Part shown: piece after piece, positions 36,053 through 47,078 of the stretch
How the letters are laid out: each line of letters begins with the position of its first letter
Numbering within the stretch: the first letter of the stretch is position 1
From: Trissonchulus latispiculum
Taxonomy: Eukaryota > Nematoda > Enoplea > Enoplida > Ironidae
Assembly (NCBI GenBank): GCA_030248195.1
Contig: JASAND010030314.1
Span: forward strand, 1 to 64,000
Direction: 5' to 3'
DNA length: 64,000 nt
Notes under the pieces: generated by a model
Database searches by the model: none
Told to the model about the DNA's origin: nothing
What the model saw: only the letters and a program-made list of their open reading frames with translations
Program-made: the position numbers and the translations under genes

Positions 36053-39000
36053 TTGGGCCAAGTCAAGGGAAGTCCGTTTAAAATAAAATTGTATCCTTAA
36101 AATGGGATCAATTCGATCAATCAAAAATCAATCAAGAAGGGAACATGATTTTAGATCAATTACCTTCTGATGGTTCTATGCTGACATTGACAACAAAAAC
36201 GTTTAGCAGGTTCTCATGTGCGAATATTTGTATACATTTAACATTCTAGGTACAAGAAGCTAATCCCCGGTTGAAACAATTCTAGGTAAATTATTCCTTT
36301 TTGTCTCCAAGGTAAATTTCTGACTAATTTATGTGCCCGTTTTCACACAATTACTAGTGTGCAACAAAATTATTACCGCCATTAGGCTAACAGTTTCTAA
36401 ATATTATATCCAGAGAGCACGTGAATGGCTAACAAGTTTTTTGCAAGCCTGGCCTATAGGCCTGCAGATGTGGCATGAAAAATTTATAAAAATTCATGCT
36501 TTCATTGTGTTGAGAACTGCCTCAAATGGAGCAGGTAGAGTCTTCGTGCAACAGGACCTTTGCTGTAAACTGAGTTACCTGGTCATAGCCCTTTCTAAAC
36601 TTCTCTTTCGGATTTGATTGCATTACTGCTTAGCATAGAGAACAGTGTTAGCTGTCAGTCCTCCACATTAACACAAATTTAATATTAATGTTGTGCCGAC
36701 CTTTGAATGTTCCTAAATTTATTTAAATTAAATCTGTTTAAGTCTTGACATTTGCCATCTTACTCTAAACTTGTCCTTCAGTTTTCAGACGTGACTTTTT
36801 CACGTAATTTTCTTCACTAACCTCACTGAAGCGAATGTGTAAATTGTGGAAATGATTAAAGGTTGCGAACATTTTCAACTTTAGAGATTTTATGATAATG
36901 TCATAATTTTCAGCTGCTAAGGCTAAAACATTACTTCACAACCGGCATCTATCCGGTGAAGTGACGTCTTCCGAGACATCAGCTGAAACTCCCATTACAG
37001 GCTTATCAATCTTTCCTATGCCTGCTTCCCTTACAGAGCTTATGTAACTCTGGAAGGAGAGAAAGGTGTGCTTGGAATGGGTCTCTTGGCTCTAATACTT
37101 TATGTCTAGTCTCCGTCTACAAATGAACCAATGAACCAATGAAACTTCTACTGCGACATTTAGAATCTGCAGTCCTCAAAAATTCTGTTTCATACTTGAA
37201 AATATTTGTGGAAACTGGCCATAAGCATAAGCACAGTATCACATTTTTTCCGATTGTTAAGTTGTGTCTGACAGAAATAGACAGTCGTATATGGGAGGAG
37301 GAAAAGTGTCCTTCCAGAAACGACAGAAAAATCAAAAAAGCGAAAAAAGGGAGAAACCAGACAGAAAGAAAAATCAGGTCCAAGGAGAAATGTGTCCAGT
37401 GTTTTTTGTTGTTTCAGAAGAGGGCAAAGAAAGACGCTAAAGAAGTTTCTAATAATTAATTTAGGCTCTTGATGAGTCGGGAACTGCTGGTTCTATCCAT
37501 TAAATAATTAATGTCATTTCCTTGCATTAGGTTAGACCTATCTTCTCTCTATTCTACCTTTCCTACAATCACGAAATACCTCCAGACCTGGTTTTGATTC
37601 AAACTTTGCTTTTCTGTCACCACGTAACCAGGTGGGCTACCGGGAACGGGACAAGTCCAAATAAGCCGTCTTCCAGTCACTGGGAAGCAGTTAATAACCA
37701 ACCAATGATTTGAACCTAAAGTCTGATTTATTGGTTGGAAGGGACTAAGGTGTAATTTTTCAGCCTTCCAATCCTTCCCCGTGGTTAGCTGGAGTAGGCC
37801 TCTTCTGACGGCTAAACGAGGGGCCTTTAGACGGACAGACCTTTCGTGCACCTTTCTGGCATCTCATCCTTAATCCTTTGCTCTAAGCCTCTCGCTAAGA
37901 TATAAACCTTTCTGATGTAAACCTGATTAAGTGTCAAGCTTCGACGTCAACGGCATAGAACACCCGCGGCGCGCAGAGGCAAACGCACACGCGACTTGTA
38001 AAGTGTACTGATGCAAAAACTAAAGCTTTTTTATGCAGCTACGAAATACGTGACTATCATCCATGGATGACACATACTTACTTCTTCATGTTACCTCTTC
38101 AGTGAGGCATCCTTTCAGGATGATTTTTGAACATGACACTTGAAAGGTCAGTGAACTCAAGATTGACCGGATAGATTGACGGTATGAGCGTTTCTCGTTT
38201 ATGGAGTTACTGAAAAGGACGATGAAAATCAAACAAACCATGCGCTGTGCTGCGGATCGCACCGCCAAGTCCTGCGTCCCAGCAAAGACCGGTCAACAAC
38301 AGCACCTTCATTGATTTCTCTGTAACTTCAGAAGGTATATATCACAAAGACTTTCGCAGGAACTTATCCCTCTCGCTTGAACTCTGGGGAGGCGTCCCAT
38401 TAAGGATTTGCTCTTCCGTAAATTTTTTCCAGAGATTTTCATTTAACAAATTAATCTCATATAGCTAATTAATCGTTTAGACTCATCCAGTAGGACTTGA
38501 AGCGAGGTCTGCCTTCCCTGGTTGTTGTTGACTGTTTTTATACTGCTTAGATGCCCAAGGGAAAGTAAAAAGCAAACTCTTTCCAAATTTCGGATCAACT
38601 TTGTACAATGTTGAGTAAAGTTTAGATATGTCGGTCGATTACAGAGGACAATAAGAAATGTCTCATCAGCTAGTTATGTCTCATAGATGTAAGCTAGTGC
38701 GAACTACATCATTGTAGTTTCTGTTGTTTCCTCTCCACAAAACCGTTAATAATATATAAACAAAAGGTTAATTATAAGGTAGAATTCTCGAAATTAGCTC
38801 TCTGCGGAGCAAAATTTCTCTGTTTTCAGAAGAGCAAAGAACCGCCTAGTTATGCCTATACGAAGTCATGTCAAAATACAGGAAGCGGTCACATTGAGTT
38901 TCATAATTGTTCAGCTCGTTTTCTCGTTTGTTTTAGCAGCCGGTTGTGTTTTGAACTTTTCTAATCAAAATCACCAAAATTAAATCCTCATTGCTTTAAT

Positions 39001-40690
39001 TTAAGACAATAGCTAGCGTCTAAATTGGGGTAATATGTCAGTGTTTTCGTTACAAACTTGTCGGTATGTAGAAAAATTTAATTAATCAAAAGGGGTACAA
39101 CAAAAGAAAATTTAGCTTGTAAATCTGAGCCAGATAAGTCAGCCAGTACAGGATTAGGCAGGACGCACGGGGGGGGGGTAAGTTTTTTCATACCGTGATA
39201 AAGGTATGCATCTTCCTATGGGTTGAAGGTATTATCTAATGAAGTGATTTTATATGGTAACTAATGGCAACAGGTAGTAATTAAAGAGTCTCAGATTTTT
39301 CTATTAGCCTCTTCAGTTCACCTTTCATGCCCCCCTGAGGGACTATCTTGTACCGATCTCCCCTTTATCTTCATCGTCTTCGTTCTTCTGATGCACTCCT
39401 GTTCATTTGCATCCTGTGCTTTTTCTGCGACAGAGACTCCTCTAGCGTATCTCGGTCTGTCCAGGTCCACTCACACCTGGTAATAAAGGGACGGCTGAAA
39501 CACATGAAAGTTTACACTCTACACTCTTTCCTCAGCTGTTAAGGAGTCTTGAATTCGAAATTTCCAATGAAACCGAAGTCAATAGATCTCAGGCAGAGGC
39601 GCCAACGACCACACTTTATAAAGGGACCCTACTTTATGTCATTTTTCGACACCCAATTTTGATAATCACTTATTTTGCAGTTCCTGTGAGGTATTTAAAA
39701 TAATTTTTAGAAGTCATGGTAGGATTAGTTACGGTGCCTGAGTAATTTCAGCGCAAAGCAGAAACCGCCATCAAAGGACCATACGAATCTGTAATTTGTT
39801 GGAATTAGCATTTTGATTTTCGGGCTTGACATAGTTTAATTACTTTTTGAAGGTTAAAAATTTGTAGGCATTCAAAACTCATATCAGGGTTTGTCTTATA
39901 GTTCCAAGTGATACTCCCTAGTTTGGCTTGACTTTGGGCAGTTTCAGTTTTTGTTTCATTTTAAGAATTGAAGCATTCTTTAGTTTCCTTTCCTACAACT
40001 GCAAAGACGCTTACATGGAGGAGAGATTATTCAGCATCCATATGAAGTCAGAATAAACTTAAGATTTTATAGCGCTGATATAGAAGTCTAGCTGTTCTGG
40101 GCGTACAATCCTTCCACATGCATGTAGGCGACACGACGTATTTCTGCTGACAACATTTCGCATTATGTAACATTATCTCATTAGATTTGCTAAAATATCC
40201 CATAGGGATGGTTAGTTCTATTTTTGCTGGTTTTCGAGAACATCTCAAAAGGATATTAGCTAAATCAGGATTTTTGCAAAAGGGACGCTTAATGAGACTA
40301 ATCAGGATGCGAACTCCGGGATCAGAATTCAGATTCTCTCTCCCTCCTTTGTTAGATATCTCATACAAAAGACTGATGTCCTTAGTAGCTCCCTAATCCT
40401 TGGTTCTGTTGTGCTGAATCACAGCTTAGAAAACCCATCACAAATCTCAGAGAAGTCAGAAAGATATTTCTTGTGGCTAGGATTTTGCAGGAACAAATTA
40501 AAAAGCAAATTTTAATGGATAAAGAAAGTAATTTTGAATTTCACAAAATCGATGTCTTGTGCAGTAGAGCACCAGTTTTGACCGACTGTGTCAGAACTGG
40601 TATTTTCATACTACTTAAACTGAAAGCCACCCTCTCTAAAGTTAGTCTTTGGAAATCAGGACGCAACAATCTTATGATGAATATTTTGAT
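36053..40690. other. Intergenic, no recognised feature
   Basis: AT-rich sequence without recognisable exons, clear repeats or word arrays. A 5' UTR exon and promoter of the GTPase gene at 40702 may lie here but cannot be placed. Confidence 0.35.
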
Positions 40691-40701
40691 TTTAGAATTT
40701 G

Positions 40702-43700
40702 ATGACAACAGAGCGGTTCAGATTGATTGTCCTGGGAGCGGGTCGCGTCGGGAAAACGTGCATCATTCGACGTTATCTGAACAACACGTACAATGAGCGA
40801 TACAAGGAGACTGTGGAGGACATCTATTCCAGAGACTTCTACATTCATGGCGCCCTTCTGCCCCTGGACATTTATGATACAAATTTTTACTATCCGGACA
40901 TGTGGAAACTGAATATCGCATCCGCCAACGCCTTTCTCATTGTTTTCGCCATTAACGATGTGAAATCCTTCAAGGCAGTACGTAAGCTGTACTTGCTGCA
41001 GTGAAAGAAGCTGGGGTTCTTTTGGGGAACTTTGGGTAGAAAATAGAGTCTGTAGTATGGCTTTCATTAGAGCAGTGAGTGCCCGCTCAAGGTGTCTCAC
41101 AAAATTGCGTTCTGAGTTATACTCACAGTCCTATTTCTGAGTTCCGTCCGGTCTGTGAGGCTACAACGGGTGCTGTTGCGGCACAAGATCAGCCGTGGTG
41201 CTCCCTACTGCCGTTTTCGCAGCTCGCAGCAGTATACATTATACAGTAGGAAGAAAAGGAATTCCAATAAGAACATGTAATGAGTTTTTTAGAAACTATA
41301 CCTAACATGTTTACTGCCTTTTACAATTTCTCAGAGTATAATGAGAAGAGGTTGTCCCCGGGCCGTGTAGCGGTCCCCGGGCCCGGTTTAGGCCGGGGCC
41401 GGAGAATTTTGTGTTGGGCCCGGCCCGGCTCTGGCTGAAACCCCGGCCCGCTACCGTGCCCGGTTTTAGAGGCTGGGCCCACCGGGCCTACCGGGCTCAG
41501 TCTGCAAGTTTGGGACTTGGTTCAGCCCGGACTTTGAGCCGGGCTTAGTTGCGCGCCCGGCCTTCGGAGTCCCGGCCTATCGCCGGGCTTTAGATTTAAA
41601 GCTGGGCCAAGGAGTTTTAGTTTAATTAATTAATTAATTTATTTTAATAATGAGGCATGTGAGCGCATTACTGCCAAAACTTACGAGCAATTTTGTTCCA
41701 TTTATACTCAATCGATATACAATCTAAAGTCTGACCAAAAAATATAGGGAGTGAAATTGTTTTGTTTATACTGAATTACCGGTACATTTTTGCTGCAGCA
41801 ATGTATATGTTACGGGCAGATGAATAAATTGGACACTTCTGAAAGTGTCCAGACAGATAGATAAATTATGCATGTGCGCAGACAGATAGATAAATTCTTA
41901 CAATTATCGCATTCTGTCCGGACAGATGAGTAAATTATCTATGTGTCCAGAACAAGGTTGGACAGATGCGTAAATTTTTAAACTAAGAACTAATAGTGCA
42001 GAATTTTAAAAAAAATAGAATATTTGTGTTTATAACTGTTGTTTAACTTCAGTATTGTTCGTCACTTTATTCTTTATAGTTTATGCATTGTTCTAAAGCT
42101 TGTTACTACATTTTATTAGCTTATATATATTTTATTAATTTTAAATCTGTTACTTGATTTGATTAATTTTATATTGCATTTATTAGATATCATTCCAATT
42201 GTTGATCGCTATTGATAATTTATTTATTTGTTAATTTTAATTATTTTATGTACTTATTTGTGAAATTTTGGTGCCGTTATTTTAACGTAATTTAAAATGG
42301 AAACCAACGGTGAACTACCAAGAATTAAATTTGCATATTTACGTTTTATGCTAACGTATAATTGTTTATTTATATATGTATTGCCTAATCTCTTTTTAAT
42401 GGTAACTGCATACAAATAAGTATTTACATAAAATAATTATTAAATTAAAATGTTATAATACAAAAAATTAACAAAATCAAATAAGACATTTTGAAATTTA
42501 ATCAATCATAAGCTAATAAATAGAATAACAAGCCTTAGAATAATGAATAAACTATTTAAAATAAAGTAAAGAATAATACTGAAGTTAAATAACAGCTATA
42601 AGCACAAATATTATCCATTAATAGTTCTTAGTCTAAAAATTTACGCACCTGTCCAACCTTGTTCTGGACACATAGATAATTTACTCATCTGTCCGGACAG
42701 AATGCGATAATTGTAAGAATTTATCTATCTGTCTGCGCACATGCATAATTTATCTATCTGTCTGGACACTTTCAGAAGTGTCCAATTTATTCATCTGCCC
42801 GTAACATATATATTTTCTGAACCGCCATGGCATGAACTTTCTTTTGGTTGAAAAAAATTTTTAAAAAATTAAAATTCATCAAAAGAAGCCGATTTTTTAA
42901 GTTTTGAAAGATCAGTAAAAGCCAGGAACTAGCCGTTCGGTGGAAAATTAGCCCATGCCCCAAACATTTTGAGTCCCGAATATCAGCTCATTTCGTCAAA
43001 GATTACGATAGTTATTTAATTTTTTCGATTTTTAAAATCCTTTGATCTTTGCCGCTTTTCCAACTTTGAGTGGCTATTACTCGCGACTCACTCAATGCAA
43101 AAATTTTTTAATTGGATTTTCAGGACCGCTTACGTGTCAGCTTTCATGCGATACATGTGGTTTTTCAAAATTTGAAAATCGATTTTTTCGAAAAATACCA
43201 CTTTTTGACCCAAAATTTCGACAATGCGAATCCAGCAAAAGTGGGTAAAAATAACATTATCATAAAGTTTAATCTGAGCTGAATCCAACGATATAAAGTT
43301 TTCGTGGCTACGACTCAGATTGCACCCGCAACGAATTTTTAAACAATTTCGCTTTTTAGCCGGTTTTTGGCTAGTTTACACTATTTGCGTGAAATCAATG
43401 CACAATATAGCACAACTTGTCAGAAATCAATAGGAAATTGTTTAAAAATACGTTGCTGGTGCAATTTAAGCCGTAGCCACGAAAACTTTATATAGTTGGA
43501 TTCAGCTATGTAAAATATTGGGCAGAGCTAGGGAATTTAACCGCTGAGCTCACACACCAAATTTTACAAGTGAGACTGAGCGCAATGAACGCTGACCTGT
43601 GACTGCGGGTGGAGATCTTTAGTCCAGGCGGCTCTTATCCACCGACTTGCCTCGCCAAGGGGGACAGACAATTCTGGGGGACGCCAACGGGGAGCCAGAC

Positions 43701-45727
43701 AAAATGGGGGACACGCACACGAACCTTAAACCCAATTAGTGACGAACTCCGGGCTACTCCCAGAGTGCTACCTAGCAAATAAACGAGATCAAACTAGTTA
43801 AAAATTAATAAATAAAACTAATTAAGTAAGCAGAAAGGCAACTGGCTAATTTGCTAGGAGACTGACAGGGCAAGGACAACAATAAACAATACCTTCCGGG
43901 CTACCCGGAGGGGGACAGGGAAATACAGCGGGATACCCGCAATACAGACAGAAGTACAAAGCACAGAAGAGGATACAATCAGAGGGGGAGGGAACCAGCA
44001 ATCGGGGAAAGGGAAGGGATAAATTAACAAAGTTAGGGGAGGGAAGTTAGCTAGTAAGAGTAGACCCGGGGGGACGGGGGCAACCCCGCAAAATAGGACG
44101 GGAAAAGGAAGGGGGAAGTTAGGAGTTAGAAAGAAATGCAGCTGAAAAAGGTTAGGGGTAGAAAGGGGGTTTAGAAAGGGTGAGATAAAAGCAATTTTTC
44201 AAAAGAAAAATGAAAACGAAGCACTTACTCTTTAGGTGTGGATTTGCAAGGGTGGGGCCCCAACATGTTATGATCGACCGCTCAGTAACTTGAAAAACTC
44301 CCAACTGAAGAAGAGATGACGTAAGCGTTAAAGGAGAATTTTGTTATGCGTTGGGAACGGGAGGGTCTATCTTTGCTAAGCCAAAAATAAATGCAATGTT
44401 AAGTTTACTTTAAGTTAGTTAGTTAGTTTACTTTACGTTAAGCAATGTTAGTTTTTTCAGAAATTAAAGGTTTTCGTTGCTTTTCGAAATAAGAGCATAA
44501 AGTTAGCACTGCAAATTATTAAAGGGAAAGGGGGGATTTTACACACAAAACAATACATAATTATCGGGCTTCCCAACAATTATAGCAATGCAATATTTAT
44601 GGGGAATTTGGGGGAGTTTTAGGAAAAACAGCTAATTAAGTGGGAATTGGGAAAGGACTTGGAAAGTGGGTGATAGCGGGGACGCTATTACCCACATTAC
44701 ACGGGCAGTAGCCTTCCATACGCCTCGGGTATGTAACTGCATTTGTAATATTGAACGCAAGACAATGGACCCTGAGCAAAATGGGTCTGGCATTACCCCT
44801 CATCCTGAAGACAGCTGCTGGGGTTCGGCACTACGCTAATTAAATATTGAAAACCTTGATTACGCAGCCCACTGCCCAATCTTTTGAGTTGTGCTTGTTT
44901 AGGCAACGGATTTAGTGAAAGAAATTCATCAGCGGAAAAGCAACTTCACTGCCTATCCGATCGTGATGGCCGGAAATAAATGCGACGAACTGGAAAAGAA
45001 AGTATGTGGATTGACTTAATAGCAATAAATCTGTGTGCTATCACTATTTTTAATAACTTTAAAAAGGGCAGAAACCAGCCATGCTCTGCTGGACTGGCAC
45101 ATTTTCTCCCCTTTTTGTTTTACATACGGGAGCTAGTGTGAAGTGATAGTAGAACACCTCGAGCAACCAACAAAGATACCTAAGCAAAGCAGAATACTAT
45201 TGTGACCAGCTTAGGTAATTAGTTAGTTAATGATATTTGCTGCCTAACTGACTCTGTGTTTGTTCCAGATAGCCCCGCCGACGATGGAGGCATTCCTCCA
45301 GACGCTCCCGGAACGGGCGAACATCCGGTATCTGGAAGTGTCCGCCAAGACTGGCCAGAGTATTGTTCAGATATTCCGGACACTCCTGGAGCTGAGCGGA
45401 TTCCCGTCCCACGTCTCAGCTTCCGGCGGCGGCTTTCTGACGCCGACGCCGACGCGGAGGAACCGCTCAGTCCGTGCCCGATCCCCGACCCGGACCGCCA
45501 GTGAACGAAAGCTCAAACTGCCCCCTCCGTCCATGAGCGGGGGCGGGGGCGGTGGCGGGGGCGCCGCGGAGACTGTGGAGCGAATCGTGGCTGAGACAGC
45601 GGGGAACATCGGGAGTCGACTGACGCGGCACGCGAGTCTGATCCGGCGGACGCAGCGGATGAGTCTGAGAGTGAAACAGGTGGAGGCCCCCGCCCACCAG
45701 GACAACTCGGACTGCAACATATCATAG
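40702..45727 (+). CDS. Atypical Ras-like small GTPase (three exons)
   Basis: Exons 40702-40977, 44903-45001 and 45269-45727 join in phase 0 to 277 codons plus TAG. G1 is GAGRVGKT (residues 12-19), the switch I Thr is in KETVED (Thr37), G4 is NKCD (117-120) and G5 is EVSAKTG (148-154). The tail of about 100 residues is basic and Ser/Gly/Pro-rich and ends in CNIS, a CAAX-type prenylation box, so membrane attachment is expected. The general form recalls the Ras/RASD/Di-Ras group. The G3 region reads LDIYDTNFYYP: Asp59 and Thr60 are kept, but the Gly and Gln equivalent to Ras Gly60 and Gln61 are replaced, predicting altered hydrolysis. An AG at 40694-40695 could be a splice acceptor 6 bases before the ATG. 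Orthology is not assigned. Confidence 0.85.
41346..41610. repeat. GGGCCCGG-word cluster in GTPase intron 1
   Basis: Dense GGGCCCGG, GGCCCGG and GCCGGGC words. It resembles the array at 63480-64000 and the arms of the hAT elements, but I could not define tips or a target duplication. It may be a decayed element end. Confidence 0.45.
41725..41760. repeat. Isolated end of the TAAAGTCTGACC foldback family
   Basis: TAAAGTCTGACCAAAAAA matches the tip of the foldback elements at 15411 and 32627. No inverted partner was found downstream, so this is probably an orphan end. Confidence 0.4.
41804..42811. mobile_element. 1.0-kb foldback element in GTPase intron 1
   Basis: The left end TATATGTTACGGGCAGATGA returns inverted at the right end. 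The arms remain complementary for several hundred bases to a centre near 42310. Each arm carries four to five copies of GACAGATRNRTAAATT spaced by GTCC-containing hairpins. The interior is very AT-rich. No coding sequence. Confidence 0.8.
43272..43512. repeat. Short inverted repeat
   Basis: GCTGAATCCAACGATATAAA...CGTGGCTACG near 43280-43315 returns inverted near 43475-43510, with further complementary blocks (TTTTTAAACAATTTC). This is a 240-bp imperfect hairpin. Confidence 0.55.
43560..44880. other. Purine-rich non-coding stretch in GTPase intron 1
   Basis: Long G/A-rich runs (for example 43860-44170) without reading frames. The stretch looks different from its surroundings and could be an LTR or other element, but I see no paired ends. 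Confidence 0.3.
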
Positions 45728-45901
45728 AGGAGACGACCGCCTCCTGTCCTTCTGAAAAAGAAACGAGGCAGGGCAGCGGAGAAACGGAGAAACGGAGACT
45801 TTGACTGCTAAGGATTGGTCGGTGTTTGATACTGTAGCAATTCTCAAATGACTCTCAAAGGGCAAAGTTTAGAAACCGGTACCTGACATTCGAGATTAGA
45901 A

Positions 45902-45907
45902 AATAAA
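45902..45907 (+). terminator. Polyadenylation signal of the GTPase gene
   Basis: AATAAA 175 bases after the TAG stop, the first canonical hexamer downstream. It lies 62 bp before a hAT insertion. Confidence 0.5.
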
Positions 45908-45963
45908 ATTGAAGGAAAGTGTTCTCCCAATGCTCCATTTCTCTGCTTCTTCGCTATGTTAAG

Positions 45964-46318
45964 TATAGTATTGTTGACCGGCCGAAATTTTCGTCGGCCG
46001 GCCGTTACTGGCCATTCTGAAGACGGCCGGCCGGCCGGCCAAAAACGGCCGGCTGACGAATCAAAGACTAAAAATGGCCAGAAGGCGGACCCATGAGTGC
46101 CAGAATAAGAAATCAAGATATGAAATGTATCAGCACAACTTAAAATCGACTTCCTGAGAAAATTTTGATAAACCGCTGAAATACAAGTGCGGCCGGCCGG
46201 CCGTTTACCGGCGGTTCAACGGCCGGCTCGCCGGCCTCAAACGGCCGACCGGCCGAGTGCACTTCTTGGCCGGCCGGTTTTGGCTGGCCGTTTTCCACCC
46301 GGCCAGTCAACAACACTA
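45964..46318. mobile_element. Mini hAT element, GGCCGG-word family 2
   Basis: Tips TATAGTATTGTTGACCGGCC and, inverted, TAGTGTTGTTGACTGGCCGG are flanked by the perfect 8-bp duplication ATGTTAAG (45956-45963 and 46319-46326). The left tip has two extra bases (TA). The arms are GGCCGGCCG words around an AT core. The tip resembles that of 17707-18246 (TAGTGTT...), so the two are probably related subfamilies. Confidence 0.75.
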
Positions 46319-47078
46319 ATGTTAAGTTTAACTCTGAACAGATTTTCATTCTAACCTACAAATTTGATTGCGCCTTTTTCGAATTGCGTACTGAATAATA
46401 TAGACAATGCCGTACAGGTACAATAGCGCCCCTGATAGTAGATTTAAAAGTTTTGAAACCATGTTGATTGTGCTTCCTTGGTTGAAGAGCGATACTGCAC
46501 GTTTTATGTAAGTGTAATGTTTAAGACATATGTATAAGATAAGATTCTGTATTTTATGATTCTGGGATTTACTGGCATAACTGGTCCAAGCTAGTCGTTA
46601 AATTTTCAAGAGACTCTCGTTCATGTAGCCTCAATTTTATGAATGTTCTCAAGCATTTTGAAGTGAATTTTTTGCATGTTGTTTTTGTTAGTTTGTATGT
46701 TTGTTTACGTTAGCTAGTGCTGTCCTACTAATAGAACAGCAATAAATGTATCTAAGTATTCTGTACAGTTTTGTAGTAAACAATTGTTTTCTCCGTCCTT
46801 CTTTTGACAACGCTAAGCATTTTCTCTGTACTTTGTACGTTTGCCATTACGTTGGCTTTCAAACTAGGACATGTTAGAGGCGGGTCGCGGAGGACAAATA
46901 TCCGCGGAATCAAATGTGGGTCAACGTACACTATACAGGTCAAAGACCAATAAGATGTTTGCACAAAAATTTTCTGGTTCTCCGACGTTTACCGTTGAAT
47001 GTGTGTACGTTTTCACGAGATCTTATCAAAATTCAAAAAGAATGAGAAAACCAGAGATTTGAGCCACCACTTGACTGA

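Noticed and set aside
43560..44300. Solo LTR or LTR-retrotransposon
   Set aside because: The purine-rich tract and a GGTGGGGCCCCAACATG-like stretch recall a primer-binding site, but no paired LTR, target duplication or pol motif was seen.
45367..45725. Minus-strand open frames opposite GTPase exon 3
   Set aside because: The plus-strand frame has G5 and CAAX motifs and joins in phase; the opposite frames are GC-rich shadows.
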